From Planctomycetota bacterium (GTDB taxonomy: Bacteria; Planctomycetota; UBA1135; GCA-002686595), in the NCBI GenBank assembly GCA_012959785.1, contig DUCM01000005.1, positions 62,001 through 126,000 of the forward strand: a DNA stretch of 64,000 nucleotides, given 5' to 3'. Made by a program: the position numbers and the translations under genes. Positions 36,679 through 44,896 of this stretch are shown here, piece after piece. Every line of letters begins with the position of its first letter. The first letter of the stretch is position 1. Below the pieces are notes generated by a model. That model saw nothing but the letters and a program-made list of their open reading frames with translations, had not been told where the DNA came from and did no database searches.

Positions 36679-37518
36679 ATGCCCCAAACCAGCACCATTC
36701 CCCTGCACACTGCGCGCCTCGGCGCTGCCCTCGTCCTCGGCCTTTCCGCCTGCGTCGCCCCGGCCACCGGAGTCGTGGACCACAGCACCGTGGAAGCCCA
36801 CGCCCAGCGCCCCTTCTTGGGCCGCGACACCCACACTGTCGATGACTCGTTCTTCGAGTTGGAGGTCGGTGTAGCCAACGATCCCGGCGAGATCCGCGAC
36901 CTGCCGCTCACGATCAAGTATGGCCTGGGACCGCGTTCGGAATTCTTCGTGGGACTCGTGCCCTACCACAAGGTGGACAAAAATGAACTGGCGCCCGACG
37001 GCACGGGCTTCGGCGACACCTTGGTGGGACTGGCCCACCGCTTCCGCGACCATGACAAACGCTCACCGGCCTACGCTTTCCAAGTAGCCACCAAGCTCCC
37101 CACGGCGCGCTCCTCCAAGGGGCTGGGTACGGGCGAAATCGACTTCTTCGGCGCGATCATGGCGGAGCAGGTCTACTACGGCACCACCGTGGCGGGCTCG
37201 TACCAGTTCGGAGTCTTGGGCGAAACCGACGGCACGGGCTTCGATCACGAGCACATCCTTTCGCTCCAGGGACGCCGCCCGGTCAAACCACAGGTAGCCG
37301 TCTTTGGCGAAATGTCCTTTGTCTGGCAACCCGAGGTCGACCGCGAGGAATTGAGCGCCATGGGCGGCTTGTCCTTCATCGTCGATGACTTCACCCTGTT
37401 CGATGTCGGAGTGCGCATCGGAGTCTCCGCCGATGCCCCCGACTTTCAACTGCTCTTCGGCTTGACCCGCACCCTGGGCCTCCTGGCCTTCAACGAAGCG
37501 GGCGCCATCGGGCGCTGA
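36679..37518 (+). CDS. Exported MetA-like (phenol-degradation transporter family) beta-rich protein
   Basis: 279 residues from the ATG at 36679. The signal ends in a lipobox-like LSAC (LGLSACVAPATG), so lipidation is possible. The mature part alternates beta strands: FFELEVGVANDPGEIRDLPLTIKYGLGPRSEFFVGLVPYHKV, GFGDTLVGLAHRF, AFQVATKLPTARSSKGLGTGEIDF and FTLFDVGVRIGVSADAPDFQLLFGLT. This resembles the MetA-pathway outer-membrane barrel family. If so, it is an outer-membrane protein of unknown cargo. It is 11 nt ahead of the sulfatase-like gene, likely one operon. Confidence 0.65.
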   Translation: MPQTSTIPLHTARLGAALVLGLSACVAPATGVVDHSTVEAHAQRPFLGRDTHTVDDSFFELEVGVANDPGEIRDLPLTIKYGLGPRSEFFVGLVPYHKVDKNELAPDGTGFGDTLVGLAHRFRDHDKRSPAYAFQVATKLPTARSSKGLGTGEIDFFGAIMAEQVYYGTTVAGSYQFGVLGETDGTGFDHEHILSLQGRRPVKPQVAVFGEMSFVWQPEVDREELSAMGGLSFIVDDFTLFDVGVRIGVSADAPDFQLLFGLTRTLGLLAFNEAGAIGR

Positions 37519-37529
37519 GCACCAAGCGC

Positions 37530-38873
37530 ATGAGGACTTTCGTCGCGCTGCTCCTGGCGGGGAGCCTCGCGGCCTGCGGCGGATCGGCGCAACCCGAGCG
37601 CAAGGGCCCCAATGTGGTCCTGGTGGTGATCGACACCCTGCGGCCGGACCACCTGGGTTTTGGCGGCTACAGCCGCGAGACGGCTCCCTTCTTGGCCAGC
37701 CTCGCGGCGGAGGGCACGGTCTTCGAACGGGCCTACTCCACCTCGAGTTGGACCGCCCCGGCCACGGCCTCGATCTTCAGCGGACTCTGGCCGCCTCGCC
37801 ACGGCGTGTTGCAAGGTTTTTTTGCCCACTTCAAGGACGCCACGGACGGGGGTGATGGAGCCCCGAGGACCCTCTCCGTCGGCGCTCTGGCCACCGGGAG
37901 CGCCACCCTGCCCGAGGTGTTCAAAGCCCAGGGCTACCGCACCTTCGCCCTCACCACCAACATCAACATCGGCCCCGAGATCGGCTTCGACCGCGGCTTC
38001 GAACGCTTCGAGCGCCTGGACAACTTGGCGGGCAGAAAGGTCCTCGCACACCTCGAAGCGTGGCGCCCGGAACTCATGGCCGAAAACGAGCGGCCCTACC
38101 TTCTGTACCTGCACCTCAACGATGTGCACTCGCCCTACCATCCCCGCAAGCGCTGGTACTCCTCCGAGGGCGATGAACGGGCCCGGCGCATGTCGGCCTA
38201 CGATAGCGAGATCTCGTACCTTGACGGCGTCCTCGAGTCCCTCTTCGAACGCCTGGAGATCGGCCCCGGGACCCTGGTCGCCATCGTTTCGGACCACGGC
38301 GAGGAGTTTCTCGAACACGGCCGCTGGTACCACGGCTTTTCGCTGCATCGGGAGCTCAACCAGGTGCTCTTCCTGCTCCGCGCTCCCGGCCTGGGAGTTC
38401 CGGCGCGGCGCGTACCGGTCAATGTGAGTCTCGTGGACCTCTTGCCCACCCTGGCGGAGCTGGCCGGCCTGGATCTCGACCGGGACCAGCTCGAAGCGCG
38501 CAGCGGTCGCTCCCTGGCTCCCCTGCTGCTGGGAGCTGAGGCCGGTGAGAGCGCCCTGGCGCAGTTTGCCCTGAGGCCCATCTACGCCCACCGCGAGCTG
38601 CTCAGCGCCACGGGCTCGCAAGAGACCTGGGCTGTCATGCGCGGCGGCTGGAAACTGCTACTCGCGGAGGGCCAGCGCAAACTGTACGACCTCTGGCGCG
38701 ATCCGGCGGAGGTTCAGGATCTCTCCGCCCAGGAGCCCGCCCTGGCCAGGGAGCTCTGGCGCTTGCTCGAGGCCGAGATGGACCGCGGCAACGAGCGCGC
38801 CGGCGGCACGAACGAAGTCATCCTGGACCGCGATCTCCTGGAACGCCTGAGCTCTCTGGGCTACACCGACTAA
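37530..38873 (+). CDS. Sulfatase-superfamily lipoprotein lacking the formylglycine motif
   Basis: 447 residues. The lipobox is LAACGG. The alkaline-phosphatase fold is clear: NVVLVVIDTLRPDHLGFGGY (metal-binding Asp), LHLNDVHSPYHPRKRWY, AIVSDHGEEFLEHGRWYHGF and a C-terminal YDLWRDPAEVQDLS. At the nucleophile position it has SSWTAPATASIFSGLWPPRHG in place of the C/S-x-P-x-R sulfatase signature, so no formylglycine can form. Thr in WTAP may be the nucleophile, as in phospho-transferases of the superfamily. Substrate unknown; a sulfatase name would be misleading. Confidence 0.85.
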   Translation: MRTFVALLLAGSLAACGGSAQPERKGPNVVLVVIDTLRPDHLGFGGYSRETAPFLASLAAEGTVFERAYSTSSWTAPATASIFSGLWPPRHGVLQGFFAHFKDATDGGDGAPRTLSVGALATGSATLPEVFKAQGYRTFALTTNINIGPEIGFDRGFERFERLDNLAGRKVLAHLEAWRPELMAENERPYLLYLHLNDVHSPYHPRKRWYSSEGDERARRMSAYDSEISYLDGVLESLFERLEIGPGTLVAIVSDHGEEFLEHGRWYHGFSLHRELNQVLFLLRAPGLGVPARRVPVNVSLVDLLPTLAELAGLDLDRDQLEARSGRSLAPLLLGAEAGESALAQFALRPIYAHRELLSATGSQETWAVMRGGWKLLLAEGQRKLYDLWRDPAEVQDLSAQEPALARELWRLLEAEMDRGNERAGGTNEVILDRDLLERLSSLGYTD

Positions 38874-38977
38874 AAAGACCGTTCGCAGAAGCCAGCCTGC
38901 CCCGCGGGGTTTCTCTGGCCCGAGGGGCGCTTGCGTTCTAGGATGCTCTCCAAGCCACTCCGCCAAACCGCCACCCC

Positions 38978-41212
38978 ATGCGATCCATGCGCACCCTTTT
39001 GAGCCAGTTTTGTGAGGAGTTTGATGCCTCGGTTCGTCCCCTTCTCGAACCCCTGGGGGATGCAGCCGAAGCCCTCGCCAAGGCTTTGCCAGACGAAGGC
39101 GTCAGTTTTCGCGGCCGTCAGGTGCTGCCGCTCCTGATCGATATCGCCGATCAGTTCACGGTTCTCGCGGACAAGGTCAAGGAACAGCAGGCCTATGTCC
39201 TGATCTTCGGGCCGCTCAAGAGTGGCAAGTCGACCTTGATGAACGCCATGAGCGCGGCCTATGTCAGCGAGGTCACCAGCCTGCCGGCTTACCCTTGCAT
39301 GGTCTATGTCTCCGATTCCGATCAGCGCGAATTCCGCGTCACGCGCTACAACGGCGACAGCGAAGTCTTCCACGACCCCGCCGCCCTGCGCATGCAAGTC
39401 AATCGGGCTCACATCGAACTCGCCGACCGCACCCGCAGCATCGAGGCCAAGGGCGAGGAATTCGACCCGGCCTTCCATTTCGACGAGGCCATCCGGCGCA
39501 TCGATGTCAAGGTGCCCGCCGGCGAGTTGGCCCAGTCTGGTTCGGTGCTGGTGGACACGCCGGGCCTCTACAGCCGCATGAAATTCGGCTACGACCGCAT
39601 GACCCGCGAATTCCGCAACGCGGCGGCCTGTGCGATCTTTGTGGTCAAGACCGACAACCTGTTCCTCGAACAGGTCTTCGACGAATTCAACGAACTACTC
39701 GACCTCTTCAGCCGCATCTTTCTGGTGGTCAACCTCGACTCCAGCAAGCAAGACCTCCTGCCCGACGGCAGCCTCACGCCCAGCCTGGAGAGCGAAGATC
39801 CCATGCGTGTGGTGGAGGCTTTTGAGAACCTGGCCATGAGCCAGCCCCTCAAAGCCGCCGCCGACGAGGGACGCCTGCGTATCTACCCCGTGGACCTCTG
39901 CAAGGCCGCATCGCGCAGGCTCTCCGAAGGCCGCGGCCAGGCCGATGACCTGGAAACCCGCCCGCCCGGCTTTTCCAACTCCGGCCAGGCTGACTTCGAC
40001 GAGTTCATGGGCGACCTGTCGGACTACCTCAATAGCACCGACTACCTCGTGGCCTTCCTGGGCGACAGCCTGCGCCGCGCTCTGGGGCTCTTGACCGATT
40101 CCGACGAGGCCTGCGGCCACCCGGCCATAGCGGAGCTTGCCGCCGAGGTCGCAAGGCTCACCGAGTTGCGAGCCACGACGGCCGAGCACCTGGACGAACT
40201 CGCGCGCCTGGAGGCCTACGACTGGAACGAACCCCTGGCCGAACTGAAGAGCCAACTGGTCGCCGTGGGCGAGAGGGTCTCGAGTGAACTCTCGCGCTTG
40301 AGCGCTCTCGAAGTGGCCGAGGCCTTCGACGCCTGGTTCCAAAACGACGCCAGCCTCGCGTCGCTGATCGAGAAGGAACTGGCCCCGCGCCTCGAAGCCA
40401 AACAACGCCAGCTGGCCCTCAGCGTCCACGAACGCCTGACCCGCGATGTGGCCGAAGGCGCCACCGGCGTGCGCTTGCCCCAGGAGATCGCCCGCGACCT
40501 CGTGAGTGTGGGCCTGGCCTTTGGCAAGTTCGGCCGCGGCGCCCTCGATCATGTGGATCCCACCGCGGGCATCGCGATCAATGAGAACCCCCTGCCCATG
40601 GACCTCATTCCGGTCAAAAAGTCGATCCTGGACTGGATCTTCCTGCGCAGCCGCGCCCGGGTGCGGCGGCGCTTGTTCGGTCCCAGCGAAGCGCCCGATC
40701 TCAAGATCCCGCGCGAGGTCAAGGCCAAGCGCTTGGGCGACAGCGCGCGGCGCACCATGGGCGGGCTCCTGGCCGACTTCCAGGAGAGCCAAGTGCCCGC
40801 CCTGCTCGACGGCCTGACCCTGCGCATTTTCGAGGACTACGCGGGGGCCATCACGGCCGCCCTGGCCGCGAGCTTGGCCGGACGGCGCGGCGAGTTGAGC
40901 CAAGAGGCGGGGCGGATCGACCGCTTGCTCGCTGAGTACCGCGAGGTGCTCGGCAAGCTCAGCGTCCTCGGGGACGAGGCGGCTGCAACCCGCGAGCGCA
41001 TCGAGGGGCTCTCGCAACGCTACCGCGAGACCGACCCCACGCTCCTGATGCAACCTGTGGCCCCACAGGCGCCGAGCGTACTTCCCGGGCGCAACCTGGG
41101 GGAAGATCCCCTCCAAAATGGTGCCTCGGGCGCCCCAGTAGCCCCCGAAGTCGAGGCGGCCGGGCCGGGTCCCGCCTCCGAGATCCCTGATGCTTCAAAA
41201 TTAGGCTCTTGA
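38978..41212 (+). CDS. Dynamin-like GTPase
   Basis: 744 residues. The GTPase domain has P-loop GPLKSGKSTLMN (about 78-89), a G2-region Thr/Ser after it (SEVTSLPAYPC), G3 VDTPGLYSRM, and a G4-like NLDSSKQD in VVNLDSSKQDLL. The rest is long and helical with heptad character, suggesting a stalk. Bacterial dynamins remodel or protect membranes. Here a clear hydrophobic paddle is not obvious, and no second dynamin gene is adjacent. Starts at ATG 38978; a second ATG three codons later is also possible. Its TGA stop overlaps a TTGACA element. Confidence 0.82.
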   Translation: MRSMRTLLSQFCEEFDASVRPLLEPLGDAAEALAKALPDEGVSFRGRQVLPLLIDIADQFTVLADKVKEQQAYVLIFGPLKSGKSTLMNAMSAAYVSEVTSLPAYPCMVYVSDSDQREFRVTRYNGDSEVFHDPAALRMQVNRAHIELADRTRSIEAKGEEFDPAFHFDEAIRRIDVKVPAGELAQSGSVLVDTPGLYSRMKFGYDRMTREFRNAAACAIFVVKTDNLFLEQVFDEFNELLDLFSRIFLVVNLDSSKQDLLPDGSLTPSLESEDPMRVVEAFENLAMSQPLKAAADEGRLRIYPVDLCKAASRRLSEGRGQADDLETRPPGFSNSGQADFDEFMGDLSDYLNSTDYLVAFLGDSLRRALGLLTDSDEACGHPAIAELAAEVARLTELRATTAEHLDELARLEAYDWNEPLAELKSQLVAVGERVSSELSRLSALEVAEAFDAWFQNDASLASLIEKELAPRLEAKQRQLALSVHERLTRDVAEGATGVRLPQEIARDLVSVGLAFGKFGRGALDHVDPTAGIAINENPLPMDLIPVKKSILDWIFLRSRARVRRRLFGPSEAPDLKIPREVKAKRLGDSARRTMGGLLADFQESQVPALLDGLTLRIFEDYAGAITAALAASLAGRRGELSQEAGRIDRLLAEYREVLGKLSVLGDEAAATRERIEGLSQRYRETDPTLLMQPVAPQAPSVLPGRNLGEDPLQNGASGAPVAPEVEAAGPGPASEIPDASKLGS

Positions 41213-41324
41213 CAGATCGCGCCCCTAAATGCAATTTAGTACTGCTCACTGCCCTGGCAGTGAGACCCAAGAGAGAGAGTCGCTGCCCCCTTAGGGTTTT
41301 CCCTAAGGGGGCAGCTTTCTTCTT
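41209..41324 (+). ncRNA. Candidate small RNA gene with own promoter and terminator
   Basis: TTGACA at 41209-41214 (overlapping the GTPase stop) and CAATTT at 41232-41237, spacing 17, form a plausible promoter, giving a start near 41244. The RNA would contain a perfect 9-bp hairpin (CTCACTGCC-CT-GGCAGTGAG, 41245-41264), a purine-rich single-stranded linker with GAGAGAGAG, and the terminator at 41283-41324. Predicted length is about 80 nt. It could instead be a processed 3' end of the GTPase mRNA. Confidence 0.45.
41283..41324 (+). terminator. Rho-independent terminator between convergent genes
   Basis: CTGCCCCCTTAGGG (41283-41296) pairs perfectly over 14 bp with CCCTAAGGGGGCAG (41301-41314) around a TTTT loop and is followed by CTTTCTTCTT on the plus strand. 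It ends transcription before the convergent carbamoyltransferase gene. Confidence 0.9.
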
Positions 41325-41339
41325 GCCCGCCCCAGAGGC

Positions 41340-42398
41340 TCAACCGCCCAGGCGGTCAGCCAGCAAGGCGGTGGTGCTCCAGAGGCGGTTTTCGGCCTGC
41401 TGCACCACGGCCGAGAGGGGCGAGTCGAGAACGCCTGAAGTGGCCACCACCCCACGGCGCACGGGCAGGCAATGCATGAAGCGCGCGCCATCGGTGCGCG
41501 CCATTTTGGCCTCATCGATGATCCAGGCGCCCCGCAGCCGATCGGCGGGGCGGGCCTCCTCGGGGCTCTGGCCGTAGGCATCGAGGCGGCCCCAGGATTT
41601 GGCGCAGACGATGCGCGCTCCCTTCAAGGCGGCCTCGGGGTTTTGGGTTTCCACCAACGAACCGCCCAGGGCCTCGGCCCGTTCGCGAGCTTGACGGACC
41701 ACATCCGGCGCGAGGCCATAGCCCTCGGGCGCCAGGACGGTGATGCGCATGCCCGAGTCCGCGGCGGCCAAAAGTTGCGAGTGGGGTGTGGCCACCGGCA
41801 AGGCTTTGGGATGCCAGGCCCAGGAAAGCACGAAGGGTTCGCCCGCCGGTTCTTCGAGCAACTCGCGCAGGGTGAGCATGTCGGCCAGTCCCTGGCAGGG
41901 ATGGCAGGAGTTGGATTCGAGGTTGATCACGGGCACCTCCGAGTGCCGCGCGAAGGCCTGCAGAAACTCGTCGCGAGCGAGGTCGGCATAGCTGGCGCTG
42001 GCGGAGCTGGCGCGGTCTTGGGTCAACAACTCGGCCTTGCGAATACCCACGGCGTCGCACATGGAAGCCAGGACCGGCGCGAGCTCGGCCACATGCTCCT
42101 GGGTGTCGCCGTCCATCACGACCCCTGGCCGGTCTTCGAAGCGCCAGGTGTCGCGGCCGGGGCTGAGTTGACAGGTGCTGCCGCCCATGCGTGCCATGGC
42201 GGACTCGCACGAGACGCGGGTGCGCAGGGAGGGATTGAAGAAGAGCAGGGCCAGGACGCGCCCGGCGAGATCGGGAGCGCCGGAGATCAGCCCGCCGCGG
42301 CCGCGGCCCGCGTGCTTGAGGGTCAGGGCACTCTCCACCAGGGCGGCGAGTTCAGCACTCTCGAAATCGAGGCTGGAAAGAAAATGTCGTACGGCCAA
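41340..42398 (-). CDS. N-acylornithine carbamoyltransferase (acetyl- or succinylornithine type)
   Basis: 352 residues from a TTG at 42398 with GGAG six bases upstream. It carbamoylates an N-acylated ornithine in arginine synthesis. The carbamoyl-phosphate loop is FFNPSLRTRVSCESAMARMGG, with SLRTR where ordinary ornithine carbamoyltransferases have STRTR. HPCQGLADMLTL, SWAWHPKALPVATPHS and MHCLPVRRGVV also fit the acetyl/succinyl-ornithine branch of Xanthomonas and Bacteroides enzymes. I cannot decide between acetyl and succinyl from sequence. It implies an arginine route that keeps the acyl group until after carbamoylation. Confidence 0.85.
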   Translation of the reverse strand: MAVRHFLSSLDFESAELAALVESALTLKHAGRGRGGLISGAPDLAGRVLALLFFNPSLRTRVSCESAMARMGGSTCQLSPGRDTWRFEDRPGVVMDGDTQEHVAELAPVLASMCDAVGIRKAELLTQDRASSASASYADLARDEFLQAFARHSEVPVINLESNSCHPCQGLADMLTLRELLEEPAGEPFVLSWAWHPKALPVATPHSQLLAAADSGMRITVLAPEGYGLAPDVVRQARERAEALGGSLVETQNPEAALKGARIVCAKSWGRLDAYGQSPEEARPADRLRGAWIIDEAKMARTDGARFMHCLPVRRGVVATSGVLDSPLSAVVQQAENRLWSTTALLADRLGG

Positions 42399-42509
42399 AG
42401 CTTGCTCCTCCCTGGAACATCCGTCCCCGGGGCCCCATGGTCCGGCCTCCGCCCGGGCGTTACAAGCCCAAGGCCCTGGCGTTGCAACCCGAGGGCCTTC
42501 TGATGCGCG

Positions 42510-43751
42510 CTATTTGCCGCTGAAGAGCCGCGCCATGGCGACGGGGTCGAGCAGGTTGGGCACCCGCGGGTCGCTGGCGTCGAGGGTCACGGTTTGGATG
42601 TGGGTCGCCCTGGCCGCTTGGGCGGCCAGGTACAGTTGTCCGCCCTCGCTGGCGTAGACCGCTTGGGTGAGTTCCGCCTCGAGGGCTTTTGCGCTGAGCT
42701 TCTCAGCCTGGCCCTCAAGGGCCAGGCGCTTGTATTCGCGGTCGGCCAAGGCCCGCGTGCGCGCTACGAAGGCCTCGGTCTCGCGCTGCACTTGTTCGAG
42801 TTCGTCCTCGGCCTCCAGGCGCAGACGCTGGAGCTCCATGTCCAAACCGATGCGCCGGGCCTGGAGCTCGCTGTTCATTTCGCGCCTGGCGAGCGCCACG
42901 GTCTGCTCTTCTTCCGAAACCGCTTGGGTTGCGCTGAGCATCTTGCCGCGCAGCTTTTCGAGTTGGGTTTCCTGCAGCTTCTTCTCGTAGGGCCCGGGAA
43001 ACCGCACGGCCTCCACCAGAATGGCCTCGGCCACCACATGCACCGATGCCAGGGATTCATTTAGAGCCGCGAGGGCCGCCACGAGCACTTCTCTGCGGAC
43101 ATCGGTGGCGGTGAAATCCTCCGAGGAGAGCTTGCCGAGCTCGGTCAGGAGCACTGCCTCCGAGCGCGCCCGGGTCAGCTCGCGATAGGTGTTGCGATGG
43201 CTCTCGGTCACGATCCGGTGAGCTTGGCCGGGGAGAATGCGAAAGGGCACACTGACCGCCACGAGAACCTCGTTGCCGTCCTGGGTGCGCACGCCCAATA
43301 GACCGCTGGAGTCCGCAAGTCCCGCGGCGCGCCACGATACCCATTGGGTTCCCGCGGGCAGTCGGTGCCAGGCGTGCAGGCCAAAGAGGCTCAGGTGCAA
43401 CCCGGGCGCGAAATCCCGCTGCGCGATGCCGCTCCCGCCCCACTCGCTCACCCGGACCCCAATCTCTCCAGGCCTCACGGGGTGCAAGGCCAGGCGGCCC
43501 GCCGCCACGGTCAAAAACCAAACCAGGCCACCGCAGATCGCCGCCCCAGCGAAGCCGCGACCGCCGGTGCGCCAGGCGCGGGAGGCCTGCGCTCGGCCCT
43601 GGGCCAAGCTGGAGCGAGTGCGCGGCCCGGTGGCAAGCGTGCGCACAAAAACCAGCGCCCGGCGGGTCCAATGCAGAACAAAAATTGAGGCAGCTCGAAC
43701 GGCGCTATACAGGCGGCGAGCGCCGAGGGTCAGACTTTTTTGCCAGTCCAT
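42510..43751 (-). CDS. SPFH/band-7 membrane protein (HflK/HflC-like), first of a pair by position
   Basis: 413 residues. One membrane helix lies near residues 70-88 (GAAICGGLVWFLTVAAG), after a basic N-terminal cytoplasmic part. The SPFH domain follows (HPVRPGEIGVRVSEWGG, LLGVRTQDGNEVLVAVSVPFRI, RNTYRELTRARSEAVLL). A long coiled coil covers about residues 265-380, and the tail resembles HflC (RVPNLLDPVAMARLF). SPFH proteins make ring-like cages around membrane proteases. Downstream partner of the gene at 43790-44896, 38 bases away. Confidence 0.8.
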   Translation of the reverse strand: MDWQKSLTLGARRLYSAVRAASIFVLHWTRRALVFVRTLATGPRTRSSLAQGRAQASRAWRTGGRGFAGAAICGGLVWFLTVAAGRLALHPVRPGEIGVRVSEWGGSGIAQRDFAPGLHLSLFGLHAWHRLPAGTQWVSWRAAGLADSSGLLGVRTQDGNEVLVAVSVPFRILPGQAHRIVTESHRNTYRELTRARSEAVLLTELGKLSSEDFTATDVRREVLVAALAALNESLASVHVVAEAILVEAVRFPGPYEKKLQETQLEKLRGKMLSATQAVSEEEQTVALARREMNSELQARRIGLDMELQRLRLEAEDELEQVQRETEAFVARTRALADREYKRLALEGQAEKLSAKALEAELTQAVYASEGGQLYLAAQAARATHIQTVTLDASDPRVPNLLDPVAMARLFSGK

Positions 43752-43789
43752 GGGAATCTGTGTGTGGCTGTGATTGTGGAGGGCGAGGC

Positions 43790-44896
43790 TCAGAGCCCCG
43801 CCAGGGAAGAGTGTTCGGCGGCGGAGCTGAGTTCCATGCGCCCCGGGTCCGGCCTGTAGGGCGCGACTCGGAAGGGAATGTCCTTCAAGCGTTCGATCCA
43901 GGCGGCGCGTACGGCCAACTCGCCGGAGAGGGCGTACTGATCTACTAGCCGCTGCAAGGCGCCGGCCTCGACCGCGTACTCTTGAGTCAGAGCCAGGGCT
44001 TCTTGCCGCTCTTCAAAGCGTCGGGTTTCACCAGCTGTGCGCCGCGCCTCGGAGTACTGCTCGGCCTTGGCACGCCGCGCCGCACTCTGCTTGTGAGCTT
44101 CAGCACGGTACTCGCCCAGGCTCCATTCCAACTGCGCCAGTTCCTGGGCCTTGTCCTTTTCCATGGCAGCCAGGGCCGCGGAGCGTTCCGCATCCAATTG
44201 CAGATATTTGGTGCGCAAGCGCTCGATCTCGCCCATGGCCACCTTGCGCCGTTCGACCGCTTGTTCGTGGAGCGGATCAAAACGGGGCTGGGGTGTCGAG
44301 AGCTGAACCAGCCGCAGACCGTGGGGCGCGAGGGCCTCGGCGAGGCGCGAGCGACAGGCAGTGTCGGCAGCCTTGAGGCTCGCGCTCTGTACCACGCTGG
44401 CGGTCGTGAAGCGGCCGTACTCGTCGCGCAGAATGGCCCGTGCATGGGCTTCCACGACGGCCGCCGCCGCCTGCAAGTCAGCCGAGGAGTCGATCAGACA
44501 GGCTTCCGCGGCATCGGGCAAGAGGGCAAACTGCAAACTGAAGTTCTCGAAGCGAAAGCTGGAGCCATCCGCCGCACGGATCGAAAGGCTGGGCACCACG
44601 AGTGGGGTTTGGCGCGCCGCCCCTTGCAAAGCCATGCTCGCCGGACTGCGCTTCAAGAGCCGCGCGTCCTGCAAGAAAGGCATGAAGAAGCGCTTGCCAG
44701 GCGTGTCGATCTGGCGCGCGGCCCCGCTCCAGTTGTCGTGAATCACGGCCACCTCATCGTCGCCCACCGTCAAGAGGCCGCTCTCCCCGCTCAAACTGGA
44801 AAGCCCCGATTGGAGGCCCAGGGCCCCCGCCGCGAGGAAAGCCAGGGACTGCATCCCACGGAGGAAGAAAAGCTGGCGTCGAGTTGATTGCGTCAT
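43790..44896 (-). CDS. SPFH/band-7 membrane protein, second of the pair
   Basis: 368 residues. An N-terminal membrane helix (GMQSLAFLAAGALGLQSGL) precedes an SPFH domain (LLTVGDDEVAVIHDNWSGAARQIDTPGKRFFMPFLQDARLL, then VVPSLSIRAADGSSFRFENFSLQFALLPD). A coiled coil rich in Ala, Glu and Lys runs from about 215 to 320. It lies upstream of the other SPFH gene in the same direction. Tandem order and similar architecture suggest a hetero-oligomer like HflK-HflC, but no FtsH gene is near. Confidence 0.78.
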   Translation of the reverse strand: MTQSTRRQLFFLRGMQSLAFLAAGALGLQSGLSSLSGESGLLTVGDDEVAVIHDNWSGAARQIDTPGKRFFMPFLQDARLLKRSPASMALQGAARQTPLVVPSLSIRAADGSSFRFENFSLQFALLPDAAEACLIDSSADLQAAAAVVEAHARAILRDEYGRFTTASVVQSASLKAADTACRSRLAEALAPHGLRLVQLSTPQPRFDPLHEQAVERRKVAMGEIERLRTKYLQLDAERSAALAAMEKDKAQELAQLEWSLGEYRAEAHKQSAARRAKAEQYSEARRTAGETRRFEERQEALALTQEYAVEAGALQRLVDQYALSGELAVRAAWIERLKDIPFRVAPYRPDPGRMELSSAAEHSSLAGL

